Below, in pieces: positions 8,811-15,999 of a DNA stretch of 64,000 nucleotides. Under the pieces are notes generated by a model. That model was not told the origin of the DNA. It did no database searches and saw nothing but the letters and a program-made list of their open reading frames with translations. A program made the position numbers and the translations under genes. The number at the start of each line of letters is the position of its first letter. Within the stretch, counting starts at the first letter, position 1. Location: NCBI GenBank assembly GCA_934292725.1, contig CAKQXY010000002.1, positions 62,001 to 126,000 on the forward strand, written 5' to 3'. This DNA comes from an uncultured Lachnospiraceae bacterium (GTDB lineage Bacteria > Bacillota > Clostridia > Lachnospirales > Lachnospiraceae).

Positions 8811-10043
8811 TCATCTAACTACATAGTCCAGGCTAATCCATCCAGCTCCAGACTTGAGCTTGCCCCAACGTTTCGCACCTTTACCAGAGGCTTCCTCTAT
8901 GATAGTCAGCGACATCGTCTCCGTGATCTTGCCGGTAACTGGACTGTTGATTGTCGGCTGCTCACGGATGTTAAGGACGTGATCTGGGATGGAAGAAACG
9001 TCTACCTTCACCATATATGGAGTGATTGCTTTCGTATAGTTAAGACCAAAGCCCTGCTGGATTCCGGCAATAATTGCCTGTGCAATCTTGGTCTTATTGA
9101 CTAAGTACCAATCCATGTCGTCCTGATCTGTGATGAAGCAAGTCTCCAAAACTACGTGTGACACGCCCTGCGCACGTACCTTTGACTGAACCATAAGACC
9201 ATTCTTATAGCTTTCCTGTCGCTGTGTGACCACCACACCATCCCATGCCTGTCTGCTGCCGATCGAGTAGAGGTTACGCAGGATCGCGTCTTCGACAGAG
9301 TGACCTGTCTCGGATTTATCAATGTAGACCATGGAACCTTTCATCTTGCCGTCACCAGTGGAATCAGCAGTGGCGGATGCATTGAAATGCACCTCAAGTA
9401 CGTAGGTGTATGGCGTAAAATCATACTGACCGCCATTCTTAAAATAGGAATAATGATTACGATCTGGAGCCACATCGCACGGCACACCCGCCCGATCAGC
9501 TGCAGCTTTAATCAGATCGCATAACTCACGAGTTAAATTCGCCTCCTGATACCCACATCCTACTGCTCCTGGGTCCCACGATCCATCTACGTTTCGACCG
9601 TGTCCGGCCATAACTAACATACGAAAACTCATCTTATTTTCCTCCTTCTTTTTGCCAAAATAAAAATGTCCCCACTCTTGTGATATTGAATCACTGCCCA
9701 AATAGTCATATGACGCGTACAAGTTGGCCAGCTTTTCTTTGTCTGGCTGACCGTTTCCGTCCGAATATTTTGTGAAACTCCGGAATTGTAAGATCTGTGC
9801 GTCCGGAAATCTCCGCTCTCCCTGCTCAAATACTGCCTGTGCCGCCTGCAAACACTGTGGATCGTACTTGCCCGAAGGTGCTGTGAAAGCGGATGTCAGA
9901 CAAGTGTCTAAGTCTTTGTAGGACGGTAACAGATCGTGAATGCACTGAGCAATCGCAAGCAAAGCATTGTAGTTCTTTCCAGAGAAAATTCCGCCTTCGG
10001 CATATATCACTTTTGCAATTTTAACTAACTCCGCTGTTGTCAT
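8811..10043 (-). CDS. Endolysin: SleB-like hydrolase + Amidase_3 + SH3-like domain, with internal start
   Basis: Cell-wall lysis enzyme released at the end of the lytic cycle. Residues 1-135 resemble SleB-type cell wall hydrolases (KVIYAEGG...). About 138-345 form an N-acetylmuramoyl-L-alanine amidase of the Amidase_3 type, with AGHG near its N-terminus, the zinc-site E in GCGYQEANLTREL, HFNAS, and a later ETCFITDQDDM. The C-terminus resembles a bacterial SH3 wall-binding domain (LNIREQP...WISLDYV). ATG 10043 follows AGAAAGG, and an upstream in-frame extension would cross a terminator. Inside the gene, ATG 9632 (residue 138) has a near-perfect AAGGAGG site 8 nt upstream, so an amidase-SH3-only product of 273 aa is likely also made. 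No signal peptide is visible, so it depends on the holin. Confidence 0.88.
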   Translation of the reverse strand: MTTAELVKIAKVIYAEGGIFSGKNYNALLAIAQCIHDLLPSYKDLDTCLTSAFTAPSGKYDPQCLQAAQAVFEQGERRFPDAQILQFRSFTKYSDGNGQPDKEKLANLYASYDYLGSDSISQEWGHFYFGKKKEENKMSFRMLVMAGHGRNVDGSWDPGAVGCGYQEANLTRELCDLIKAAADRAGVPCDVAPDRNHYSYFKNGGQYDFTPYTYVLEVHFNASATADSTGDGKMKGSMVYIDKSETGHSVEDAILRNLYSIGSRQAWDGVVVTQRQESYKNGLMVQSKVRAQGVSHVVLETCFITDQDDMDWYLVNKTKIAQAIIAGIQQGFGLNYTKAITPYMVKVDVSSIPDHVLNIREQPTINSPVTGKITETMSLTIIEEASGKGAKRWGKLKSGAGWISLDYVVR

Positions 10044-10074
10044 TTTCATCCTTTCTGCCAACTTGCGCTGGCGC

Positions 10075-10099
10075 AAAAAAGGAGAGCCTAAGCCCTCCT
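10075..10099 (-). terminator. Rho-independent terminator between holin and endolysin
   Basis: On the minus strand an AGGAG...CTCCT stem with inner GC pairs is followed by TTTTTT. It lies between the holin stop (10111) and endolysin start (10043), so endolysin expression needs read-through or its own promoter. A GCGC palindrome (10063-10076) follows. Confidence 0.65.
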
Positions 10100-10110
10100 G
10101 TCTTAATAGA

Positions 10111-10563
10111 TTATTCCTTATCATCCTGTCCTGGCTGATTGATCGCCTTGTCTGCTACCTCAAGGCCTTTCGTTAAGATACGCGGAACGTCGTAGCCCAT
10201 TTCCACGAAATTTTCAAGGATTGAGCGAAGTTCGTTGACAATCAGTGAAGCCAAGACAAACCAGCCGAGTAAAACTGTGATCTCCAAGTTGATGCCAAGT
10301 GTCGCACCGATCTCGACAAAAACGGCTGACGCACCAAAAGCCACGGCGATCATCAACCAGTAGCCAAGCTTCTTGAGTACGCCCTTCCATCCCGCCGCTG
10401 AATTTTCCTTCTGAGCCATTCTTGACTTAGCCCAGCCAGTGAGCCAGTCAGCAACATTAAATGCCAGAAACAAGGCAAATAACATCCAATGCTCTCCAAA
10501 GATATAGCTGAGAACTGCGATCACTGCACCTGCAGCTGCGTTGTATGTATCTAATACTTTCAT
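10111..10563 (-). CDS. Phage holin (toxin secretion/phage lysis holin type)
   Basis: A small membrane protein that permeabilises the cytoplasmic membrane and lets the endolysin out. ATG 10563 follows AAGGAAG and gives 150 aa. Hydrophobic segments occur around residues 10-25, 30-48, 68-88 and 93-112. The FNVADWLTGWAKSRM stretch is typical of clostridial holins of the TcdE/phi LC3-like broad family. The C-terminus is charged and cytoplasmic-looking. It is placed directly before the endolysin in the late operon. Confidence 0.85.
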   Translation of the reverse strand: MKVLDTYNAAAGAVIAVLSYIFGEHWMLFALFLAFNVADWLTGWAKSRMAQKENSAAGWKGVLKKLGYWLMIAVAFGASAVFVEIGATLGINLEITVLLGWFVLASLIVNELRSILENFVEMGYDVPRILTKGLEVADKAINQPGQDDKE

Positions 10564-10655
10564 GATGATTATTCTTCCTTTCTTAAAGTTTGTGGCATAA
10601 AAATAACCCCTCACGGGGCTGCTCTAATATAAATCATGTTTTGTCCTGCCTTTGA

Positions 10656-10781
10656 TTATTTTATCTTTTCTTCTTCTCCCATTTCGATTAGGATTGCTTT
10701 TACCTTCTCTTTCAGGAGTCTTGGCACCTGATCGAAAGTTTTCTTTCCACTTGCCACTTGTTCTGCCCATAGCTTTGCCAT
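10656..10781 (-). CDS. Small phage protein, CD1375-like (41 aa)
   Basis: This tiny gene reads MAKLWAEQVASGKKTFDQ to ...IEMGEEEKIK. It has a perfect AGGAGG site 7 nt before ATG 10781 and follows the 10793-11125 gene by 11 bp. Such 40-residue proteins with an N-terminal MAKxWA and KTFDxVP pattern are regular neighbours of holin/tail genes in clostridial prophages. Its function is unknown; XkdX-like small tail-region proteins occupy the same place. Confidence 0.75.
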   Translation of the reverse strand: MAKLWAEQVASGKKTFDQVPRLLKEKVKAILIEMGEEEKIK

Positions 10782-10792
10782 TGTATTTCCTC

Positions 10793-11125
10793 CTACTTAT
10801 ACACTACCTCGCTCATTTCGAGGAGACATTCTGTGAGTTCGTCAATCCTTCTGCTTTGCCGCTCTATTTTCTGAGCATCTGTCTCCTCTTCTTCCTCTGA
10901 ATAATTCAAATATTTCTCTGGATCCTCTCTTACGCTTTCCAGATCTGCCGTTACAGGCAGCGTAAATTCGTTGTAATCATACTCATAGTATTCGGTGAGC
11001 TGCCTTTCTCCGCCCTGATCATACATTTCGTTCTTCTGCACTCCGTTCAGACATATATAGATATATGCCTTGTCTTCAATCTTTACAATTTTAACAGGTG
11101 GCTGCTCTTCTAAAAATCGTGCTGT
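10793..11125 (-). CDS. Phage tail-region protein of unknown function
   Basis: A 110-aa acidic protein with a C-terminal helix that looks like a short coiled coil (DAQKIERQSRRIDELTECLL). The centre contains YEYDYNEFTLP, a pattern I associate with proteins that follow fibre genes in clostridial siphophages. ATG 11125 has GGAGGA 12 nt upstream; an in-frame upstream ATG at 11191 lies inside the reverse transcriptase gene. It overlaps the RT 3' end by 35 nt, so the DGR appears to have been inserted between this gene and the tail gene that would normally precede it. It does not resemble the DGR accessory protein Avd. Confidence 0.7.
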   Translation of the reverse strand, partial: TARFLEEQPPVKIVKIEDKAYIYICLNGVQKNEMYDQGGERQLTEYYEYDYNEFTLPVTADLESVREDPEKYLNYSEEEEETDAQKIERQSRRIDELTECLLEMSEVVYK

Positions 11126-12272
11126 CATAATTTGATACAATCCTCCTACATATCTTTGATACACCTTTTGCCTTATATTTTTGCTCTGCATATCTGCTGT
11201 TGCTGTTTTTGAGTTGACCTTTGTAGGACATCACTCGCCGCGCCAGGTTGACTGATATCTTTTTGTGTCTGCTAATTTTTCGTGCAGCTCTTAGATATGC
11301 ACGACGAACACGTTTAAAAACTCTGCGTCGTATTGTCATATGATCACGGTAGATACGATATCCCATCATGTCGACAAATTCTTTTTGACCACTGCAGCGA
11401 AATACGCACCAACTTTCTTTTATTTCAAATCCCATTTCCTTTGCTTTTGAAATAATAAGTTTCATTGCTTTGTGAAGATCTTTCGCATTTGCTCCTGCTA
11501 TGTAGATATCATCCATGTATAGCAGCACATGTTTTACCAGGTTGATTCTTTCTCTGACCCCGTTTCTGTGCTTTCGGATCCTATACATATCTTCTGATAT
11601 TGCATGATACAACTGAGATAGATACAAATTGCATAGGTGTTGTGAAAGATATGATCCTATGCTTAGGCCTTTCTCGAATGTACTAATTAGTTCTTTTATC
11701 AACCAGATCAATGGAGCGTTTGCTATATATTTCTCCAGAAACTCCATCAATTTATTTTGGTCTATACTCTCGTAGCATTTCTTGATATCAGCCTTTCCTG
11801 CGTATCTGATCGCCTTGTTTCTCATCCAACGCAAGATTCTTCTTGCGCCTTTTAGCGGACCTCTTCCTTTGATTGATGCATATTGATGCCGCCCGATTCG
11901 CCCAAAAATTGGCTGCAACGCAATCACAGCGATGTAATCGTATATTTGCTGTTTTACGTTTTGGATTCCTATTCTTCTAATTTTTCCGCTCGATGGATCA
12001 ACTTTCTCTTTATACCATATTGGCGGAAGATCTAGCTTTCTACTTATGATCTCGTTTCTGATTCGATCTATAATGCGTTCCACCATTGGATATACCGCTT
12101 CTTTCCCATATCGGTATATGATGCAGTATATCTGCTCTGGAGTCATTTTGCATTCATTTGCAACCAGCCTAAGCGTATCATTTCTTTTAATTTTGCCTTC
12201 TAGGCAAGTGTATGCTGCTTTTGATATCAGCTTTCGATCTGTGATATCTATTTTCTTACAATATCGTTTCAT
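11091..12272 (-). CDS. Reverse transcriptase of a diversity-generating retroelement
   Basis: The error-prone RT that copies the template-repeat RNA with adenine-directed errors for transfer into the variable repeat. 393 aa. Polymerase motifs: GRHQYASIKGRGPLKGA, DIKKCYESID (first catalytic Asp), IGSYLSQHLCNLYL (the GxxxSQ form typical of DGR RTs, where group II intron RTs have QGxxxSP), and YMDD at residues 252-255. A basic C-terminal thumb follows. No maturase-specific or endonuclease domain is present. The gene lies 184 bp downstream of the template repeat. Its ribosome site is weak (AGTGAAGG very close to the ATG), so it may be expressed at low level. Confidence 0.93.
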   Translation of the reverse strand: MKRYCKKIDITDRKLISKAAYTCLEGKIKRNDTLRLVANECKMTPEQIYCIIYRYGKEAVYPMVERIIDRIRNEIISRKLDLPPIWYKEKVDPSSGKIRRIGIQNVKQQIYDYIAVIALQPIFGRIGRHQYASIKGRGPLKGARRILRWMRNKAIRYAGKADIKKCYESIDQNKLMEFLEKYIANAPLIWLIKELISTFEKGLSIGSYLSQHLCNLYLSQLYHAISEDMYRIRKHRNGVRERINLVKHVLLYMDDIYIAGANAKDLHKAMKLIISKAKEMGFEIKESWCVFRCSGQKEFVDMMGYRIYRDHMTIRRRVFKRVRRAYLRAARKISRHKKISVNLARRVMSYKGQLKNSNSRYAEQKYKAKGVSKICRRIVSNYDSTIFRRAATC

Positions 12273-12456
12273 TGGCCTTCACTTTCGATTGTTTTTGAGA
12301 GGGCTTTCGTATCCTACTAACCCAGCCTGCATGTTGCAGACCTCACTGCCTAAAGCAGTGAGCTGGCCTGTAAAAATAATTTCAGACTTCTGTCTAAGCG
12401 CTTTCGCGACACCTTTTGGTGTGAAACACAACGCAATAAAATAATGATTTCAATAT
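12273..12456 (-). ncRNA. Structured DGR RNA spacer between template repeat and RT gene
   Basis: 184 bp without an ORF, transcribed leftward after the template repeat. It contains several perfect hairpins: ACACC/GGTGT around 12411-12424, CTCACTGC/GCAGTGAG around 12342-12362, and CTGCA/TGCAG around 12329-12341. DGR cDNA synthesis needs a structured RNA downstream of the template repeat. Position and folding fit that role. Confidence 0.7.
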
Positions 12457-12548
12457 CAGCCGGCGTAGTTCCAGTTCGTCCTGTCGAGCCTGTTCCTGCA
12501 ATTCAAGTACGCAGAACCGCCATTCGAGCCATTCCTGAGATTACCGCC
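12457..12548 (-). repeat. DGR template repeat (TR)
   Basis: A 92-bp block aligned without gaps to 12625-12716. On the coding strand TR has 22 adenines; 20 of these differ in the variable copy and none of the other 70 bases do. Read in the target frame it is rich in AAT/AAC and AGG codons (N-L-R-N-G-S-N-G-G-S-A-Y-L-N-C), the design that lets adenine mutagenesis reach many amino acids. It ends in a TGA in that frame. Confidence 0.96.
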
Positions 12549-12565
12549 GCGTCGTGAGACCTTTT

Positions 12566-12597
12566 AAGGGGAGATCCCCTTCTTGCCCTTCGGGCAA
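12566..12597. other. Two hairpins between VR and TR
   Basis: AAGGGG/CCCCTT (12566-12581) and TTGCCC/GGGCAA (12583-12597) lie just after the target gene's stop codon. Hairpins at this place in other DGRs act as cruciform signals for mutagenic homing. They could also work as a weak terminator. Confidence 0.6.
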
Positions 12598-12617
12598 TTC
12601 ATCCCCCAAGGCCGGAC

Positions 12618-15053
12618 TCAATCGCAGCCGGCGTAGAGCCAGCGCGCCCAGCCGAGCCCGAACCCGCAAGCCAAGAACGCAGAACCGCCAAGCGAGCCAT
12701 ACCCGAGACCACCGCCTTGCAGATATTCTCGTGATCCAGAAGTATTAGCACCTCCTGCATACAATATATCGCCCATGCCTTGTGAGCTTCCCGATCCTTG
12801 CGAGGTTGGATTCCACCCACCCGTCTGCATATCTACGTTAACATCCCCGATCCAGTAATCGCTGCCTTTTCCATCAGGATGCGCTGGAATATTGCCAATT
12901 AACTTATATGTGCTCTTGATGGTTACATCGGACGATGAGTGCTTTGTACCCTTGGTAGCCACATATACATCTTTGCTGTAGTCTTCTTTAAAAAGCATTG
13001 CAGTATCTGAGGCTATACAATATGCGCCTACTGCATATTCTCTACCCTGCACGCGATATGGGAACTTTCCAGATGTATTCGACACCGGCGAACCATCGTG
13101 ATGTCCCAGCACGCTATCTGTTGCTCCTGAGTGCCAAGGCATTGTAGATATATATGTAGTATCTGTTGTAGTGAATTTCACTCCACCATTATCCACATTT
13201 ACAGCGCTAGTTCCGTCCCCGAGATCTTCGATTGAAGTGATTCGTACCTTATCGGCAATATTGCGCATATATGCATTACCTCTATCCAAGTTTGTTGCTG
13301 ATTCAGGATCACCGATTGATACTGTGCTTCCAACAACAAACAGCGAAGCTTGCGCATTGCTTACAAGCACTCGCTCTACATCTGTTTCCGCCGCTGATAC
13401 TTTACACTGCTGGCTGTAGTTGGTGCATCCGACATATAGTGTTTGAGAGCTTTTTGTATTGCCTTTGATTATATCGAATAGTATCTGGAACGTGTTTCGC
13501 TCTGCGCCGCCTCCCTGATATCCAGTTCCTTTTTTTGCATATTCCTTAATAATTGAGTTATGAGATACGAAATTCATTATAGCAAGCCCTGGCTGTGATC
13601 TTGGAAGTCCATCAGCTGCAACTCCCGAAAAATATTTGCTTCCGATACACCATGGAAGCACAGTTCCATCCGCTTTTACGCATTCGCTCCATGGGCTAAG
13701 TCCCAATTCTTCATGTGGAGAATCTGATACAGTCCACAGCTGATATCCTTCTTCTGCATTAGTTTCAACCTTCCAGTAGAAGCTCATCTGCATGGTCCCG
13801 ACGTCAACCGCACCTGAGATCTTGTAGTTCTGCATTCCTTCAATTGCAATCGGTCTCGGAGCACCATCATCATCTCTGATATAGTTGCAATTCACCCATT
13901 CAAATAATGGGATATTGGCATAATCATCTCTTCCCTGCACAGTGTCCGTTGATGGTTCGCATACCAGATCTGCATTATCTAATAGTTTTTCTCCTGCGCT
14001 TGTAGGATTCTTGGCATACAGCCATACCTTAGTCTGATATACTTTTCCTGTCCTTCGCAGTGCATAATACGTTTCAATAGCTTTTTCATCTACCGTACGT
14101 AAACCATTTGTAACATCGTTTAAAACCCTTCTGATATCAGCAATCTGTTTTTCGCCTTCTTCTGTTACCTTTCCAAGCATGGCCCCAGCTGATGTTTCTG
14201 ATGCTTTTGCATTTTCCGCGCTTGCCGCTGCAGCTGATGCACTTGCCGCGGCTGCTTTCTTTTCCTCTGTAGCTGCTTCCTGCACTGCCTTGATTGTATT
14301 ACTTTTGGCAGTTGCAATATCCTCTTGTGCTGCCTTAGCTGTTTTCACAGTTTCGCTCGCTGCGGATGTGGCTGTTTTGCTCGCCGCCAAAGCCGCAGCC
14401 GCCTGACTGGTGGCTGTACTGGCAGCCTGTGTTGCTGTACTGGCAGAGTCAGCAGCTGATGATGCTGCACTTTTTGCTGCCCGTGTCGCGCTGTCCACCA
14501 CTTGCACAGCTTTTTCTCTCGCTGACGCAATCGCCTCTGTAGCATCCAAAGTCTTCGACGCTACATGCTCATCAAAGCCATTCACCTGTGCTGTCACATT
14601 GGCTTCTGCCTCGGCGGCTGCCTTTCGTGATACTTCTGCCGCCGCTGCATATCCAGCAGCAGATTCCTTGTCGGCTTTTGCGGATGCTGTGCTTTCTGCT
14701 ACCTCTCTCTGGAGCTGTTCCACATCTTCTTTCGTGTCAGCAACTGCTGCTCGATCAGCCGCCGTACTGGCTGCATCCTCGGCTGCAGATGCTGCCTTGT
14801 TGGCTACATCATCATGCATTGCTACATATTCCGGTGTGAGATCTCCCGGAAGTGTCAGCACCTGCCAAACCGCTGTAGTCTTCCCCGGCTCTGGCGCCGT
14901 GCCTTGTGATGTGTCCGCAACGCACAGATACGATCCACCTTGATATACTACAAGGTCAAGATACTCGTATGCTGCTTCTGTGTTATAGTTACCTCTGGGA
15001 TTTGGCGCGACGTTTCCCAGATCAGTCTCGATGTATCGGTTTTCTGTCTCCAT
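12618..15053 (-). CDS. DGR-diversified tail fibre/receptor-binding protein
   Basis: 811-aa tail protein whose C-terminus is the variable region of the retroelement. Residues 1-75 form a conserved head domain (YNTEAAYEYLDLVVYQGGSYLCV, a carbohydrate-binding-like fold common in fibre N-termini). About 85-310 form an Ala/Ser/Thr-rich coiled-coil shaft. About 330-760 form a globular portion. VR encodes about residues 780-810, with Gly/Ser/Trp/Cys-rich sequence and 14 codons altered relative to TR (for example AAC to CGC, AAT to CTT). Such C-termini are typically C-type-lectin folds that bind host receptors. ATG 15053 has AGGAGG 5-6 nt upstream. It most likely sits at the tail tip and sets host range. 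Confidence 0.9.
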   Translation of the reverse strand: METENRYIETDLGNVAPNPRGNYNTEAAYEYLDLVVYQGGSYLCVADTSQGTAPEPGKTTAVWQVLTLPGDLTPEYVAMHDDVANKAASAAEDAASTAADRAAVADTKEDVEQLQREVAESTASAKADKESAAGYAAAAEVSRKAAAEAEANVTAQVNGFDEHVASKTLDATEAIASAREKAVQVVDSATRAAKSAASSAADSASTATQAASTATSQAAAALAASKTATSAASETVKTAKAAQEDIATAKSNTIKAVQEAATEEKKAAAASASAAAASAENAKASETSAGAMLGKVTEEGEKQIADIRRVLNDVTNGLRTVDEKAIETYYALRRTGKVYQTKVWLYAKNPTSAGEKLLDNADLVCEPSTDTVQGRDDYANIPLFEWVNCNYIRDDDGAPRPIAIEGMQNYKISGAVDVGTMQMSFYWKVETNAEEGYQLWTVSDSPHEELGLSPWSECVKADGTVLPWCIGSKYFSGVAADGLPRSQPGLAIMNFVSHNSIIKEYAKKGTGYQGGGAERNTFQILFDIIKGNTKSSQTLYVGCTNYSQQCKVSAAETDVERVLVSNAQASLFVVGSTVSIGDPESATNLDRGNAYMRNIADKVRITSIEDLGDGTSAVNVDNGGVKFTTTDTTYISTMPWHSGATDSVLGHHDGSPVSNTSGKFPYRVQGREYAVGAYCIASDTAMLFKEDYSKDVYVATKGTKHSSSDVTIKSTYKLIGNIPAHPDGKGSDYWIGDVNVDMQTGGWNPTSQGSGSSQGMGDILYAGGANTSGSREYLQGGGLGYGSLGGSAFLACGFGLGWARWLYAGCD
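12625..12716 (-). repeat. DGR variable repeat (VR)
   Basis: The 92-bp receiving copy at the 3' end of the fibre gene, ending 5 bp before its stop codon. It differs from TR at 20 positions, all opposite template adenines, with A changed to C, G and T. Beyond the GGCGGT end, VR carries a 9-bp longer segment than TR before a shared TCACGA. At the other end GAT (VR) and TAT (TR) differ at a non-adenine site, marking the initiation region boundary. Confidence 0.96.
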
Positions 15054-15068
15054 CTTTCCCTCCTGTTG

Positions 15069-15806
15069 TTACTTGATTTGTAAGCGGTATGCCAGACGGC
15101 TTCCCCTACGTTTAAAGCATACCTTGTCTACTGACGGGTCGCTGTACATTTTCAGCCGCCCATTCTCAACGGCAAATGCCGCAAAATTCACATTGCCAGT
15201 CTCACCTTTTAGCTCGGCTTCTTTTCCCTTAATGTACTGATCAATGTCTTTTTTGCCTTCCTCAACCGCACCAGACACGCCTTTGAGGCTATCTACTGCC
15301 TGTCCTGCGTAGTACTTGGCATTATCTGTATCTTCGCCCTCACGAGTATCTGTGCCACCCACGGCATAGGACTGCGCCAGCGTGGCGGATGCCTCAGACT
15401 GTGCAGCTGCATCATTCACGGCTTGAATCGCTTCGCGGAAAAGCTCTTGTGATTCTTTGCTGCCGAAATTTGATGGTTTGGGACGTGACTTCACAGGCAT
15501 CTTGATCTTGTATATCGTATACCCAGATGTATCATCAGTAAGATAGATGTAAGCGTAGATAGCATAGTCGATGGTGGTGTCTTCGTTCTCCAACATCGCA
15601 TCTGGGATACATACCTCTGTGGCTCCATCTTTTGTGGCGCCTACTCGCGTTTCCGACTCTCCTCCAGTCTCCTGCAAAGAGAAGTGAATCTCTGTTGCAG
15701 GTGGAAGTTTTAGCCCTTCGATGCGCAGCATGTCACCATAGTTGTATTGCCATAATCCATAGGCCACCGCAAAGCTATAATTTCCTTGAAATTTTGCTGT
15801 TACCAT
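15069..15806 (-). CDS. Baseplate/fibre-attachment protein, BppU-like
   Basis: 245 aa. The N-terminal about 120 residues (GNYSFAVAYGLWQYNYGDML, YAYIYLTDDTSGYTIYKI) form a beta-sandwich-like domain resembling BppU N-terminal baseplate domains. About residues 135-215 are helical, and a short distal tip follows. ATG 15806 has an ideal AGGAGG. In siphophages such proteins anchor receptor-binding proteins to the distal tail. It lies 15 bp before the DGR target gene, consistent with a joint baseplate role. Confidence 0.65.
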   Translation of the reverse strand: MVTAKFQGNYSFAVAYGLWQYNYGDMLRIEGLKLPPATEIHFSLQETGGESETRVGATKDGATEVCIPDAMLENEDTTIDYAIYAYIYLTDDTSGYTIYKIKMPVKSRPKPSNFGSKESQELFREAIQAVNDAAAQSEASATLAQSYAVGGTDTREGEDTDNAKYYAGQAVDSLKGVSGAVEEGKKDIDQYIKGKEAELKGETGNVNFAAFAVENGRLKMYSDPSVDKVCFKRRGSRLAYRLQIK

Positions 15807-15999
15807 TTTTCCTCCTACATTTTTCTTCAAAAAAGAGTAGTAGTTGCATCTCTTATAATGTTCTGAAACACGCATGTAATATAGGTTTTCTGCACTTTTT
15901 TACAGCTTACGTAATTATAACGCGTTTTGGGGGGCAAAAAGCCTGATTGCGCCCTAATTATAACCCTAGTTGTAGCAATCAAGCACTTAGTTGTAAGCG

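Noticed and set aside
10793..11125. Avd-like DGR accessory protein
   Set aside because: Position downstream of RT is possible, but the sequence is acidic with a YEYDYNEF tail-region pattern, not the basic helical bundle of Avd.
14179..14943. Long rightward Ala-rich ORFs opposite the tail fibre shaft
   Set aside because: Antisense shadow of the Ala/Ser coiled-coil repeats; no start signal.
15807..15999. Possible small gene or element between two tail genes
   Set aside because: No ORF with a ribosome site; only a weak GATTGC/GCAATC pair. Left as plain intergenic sequence.
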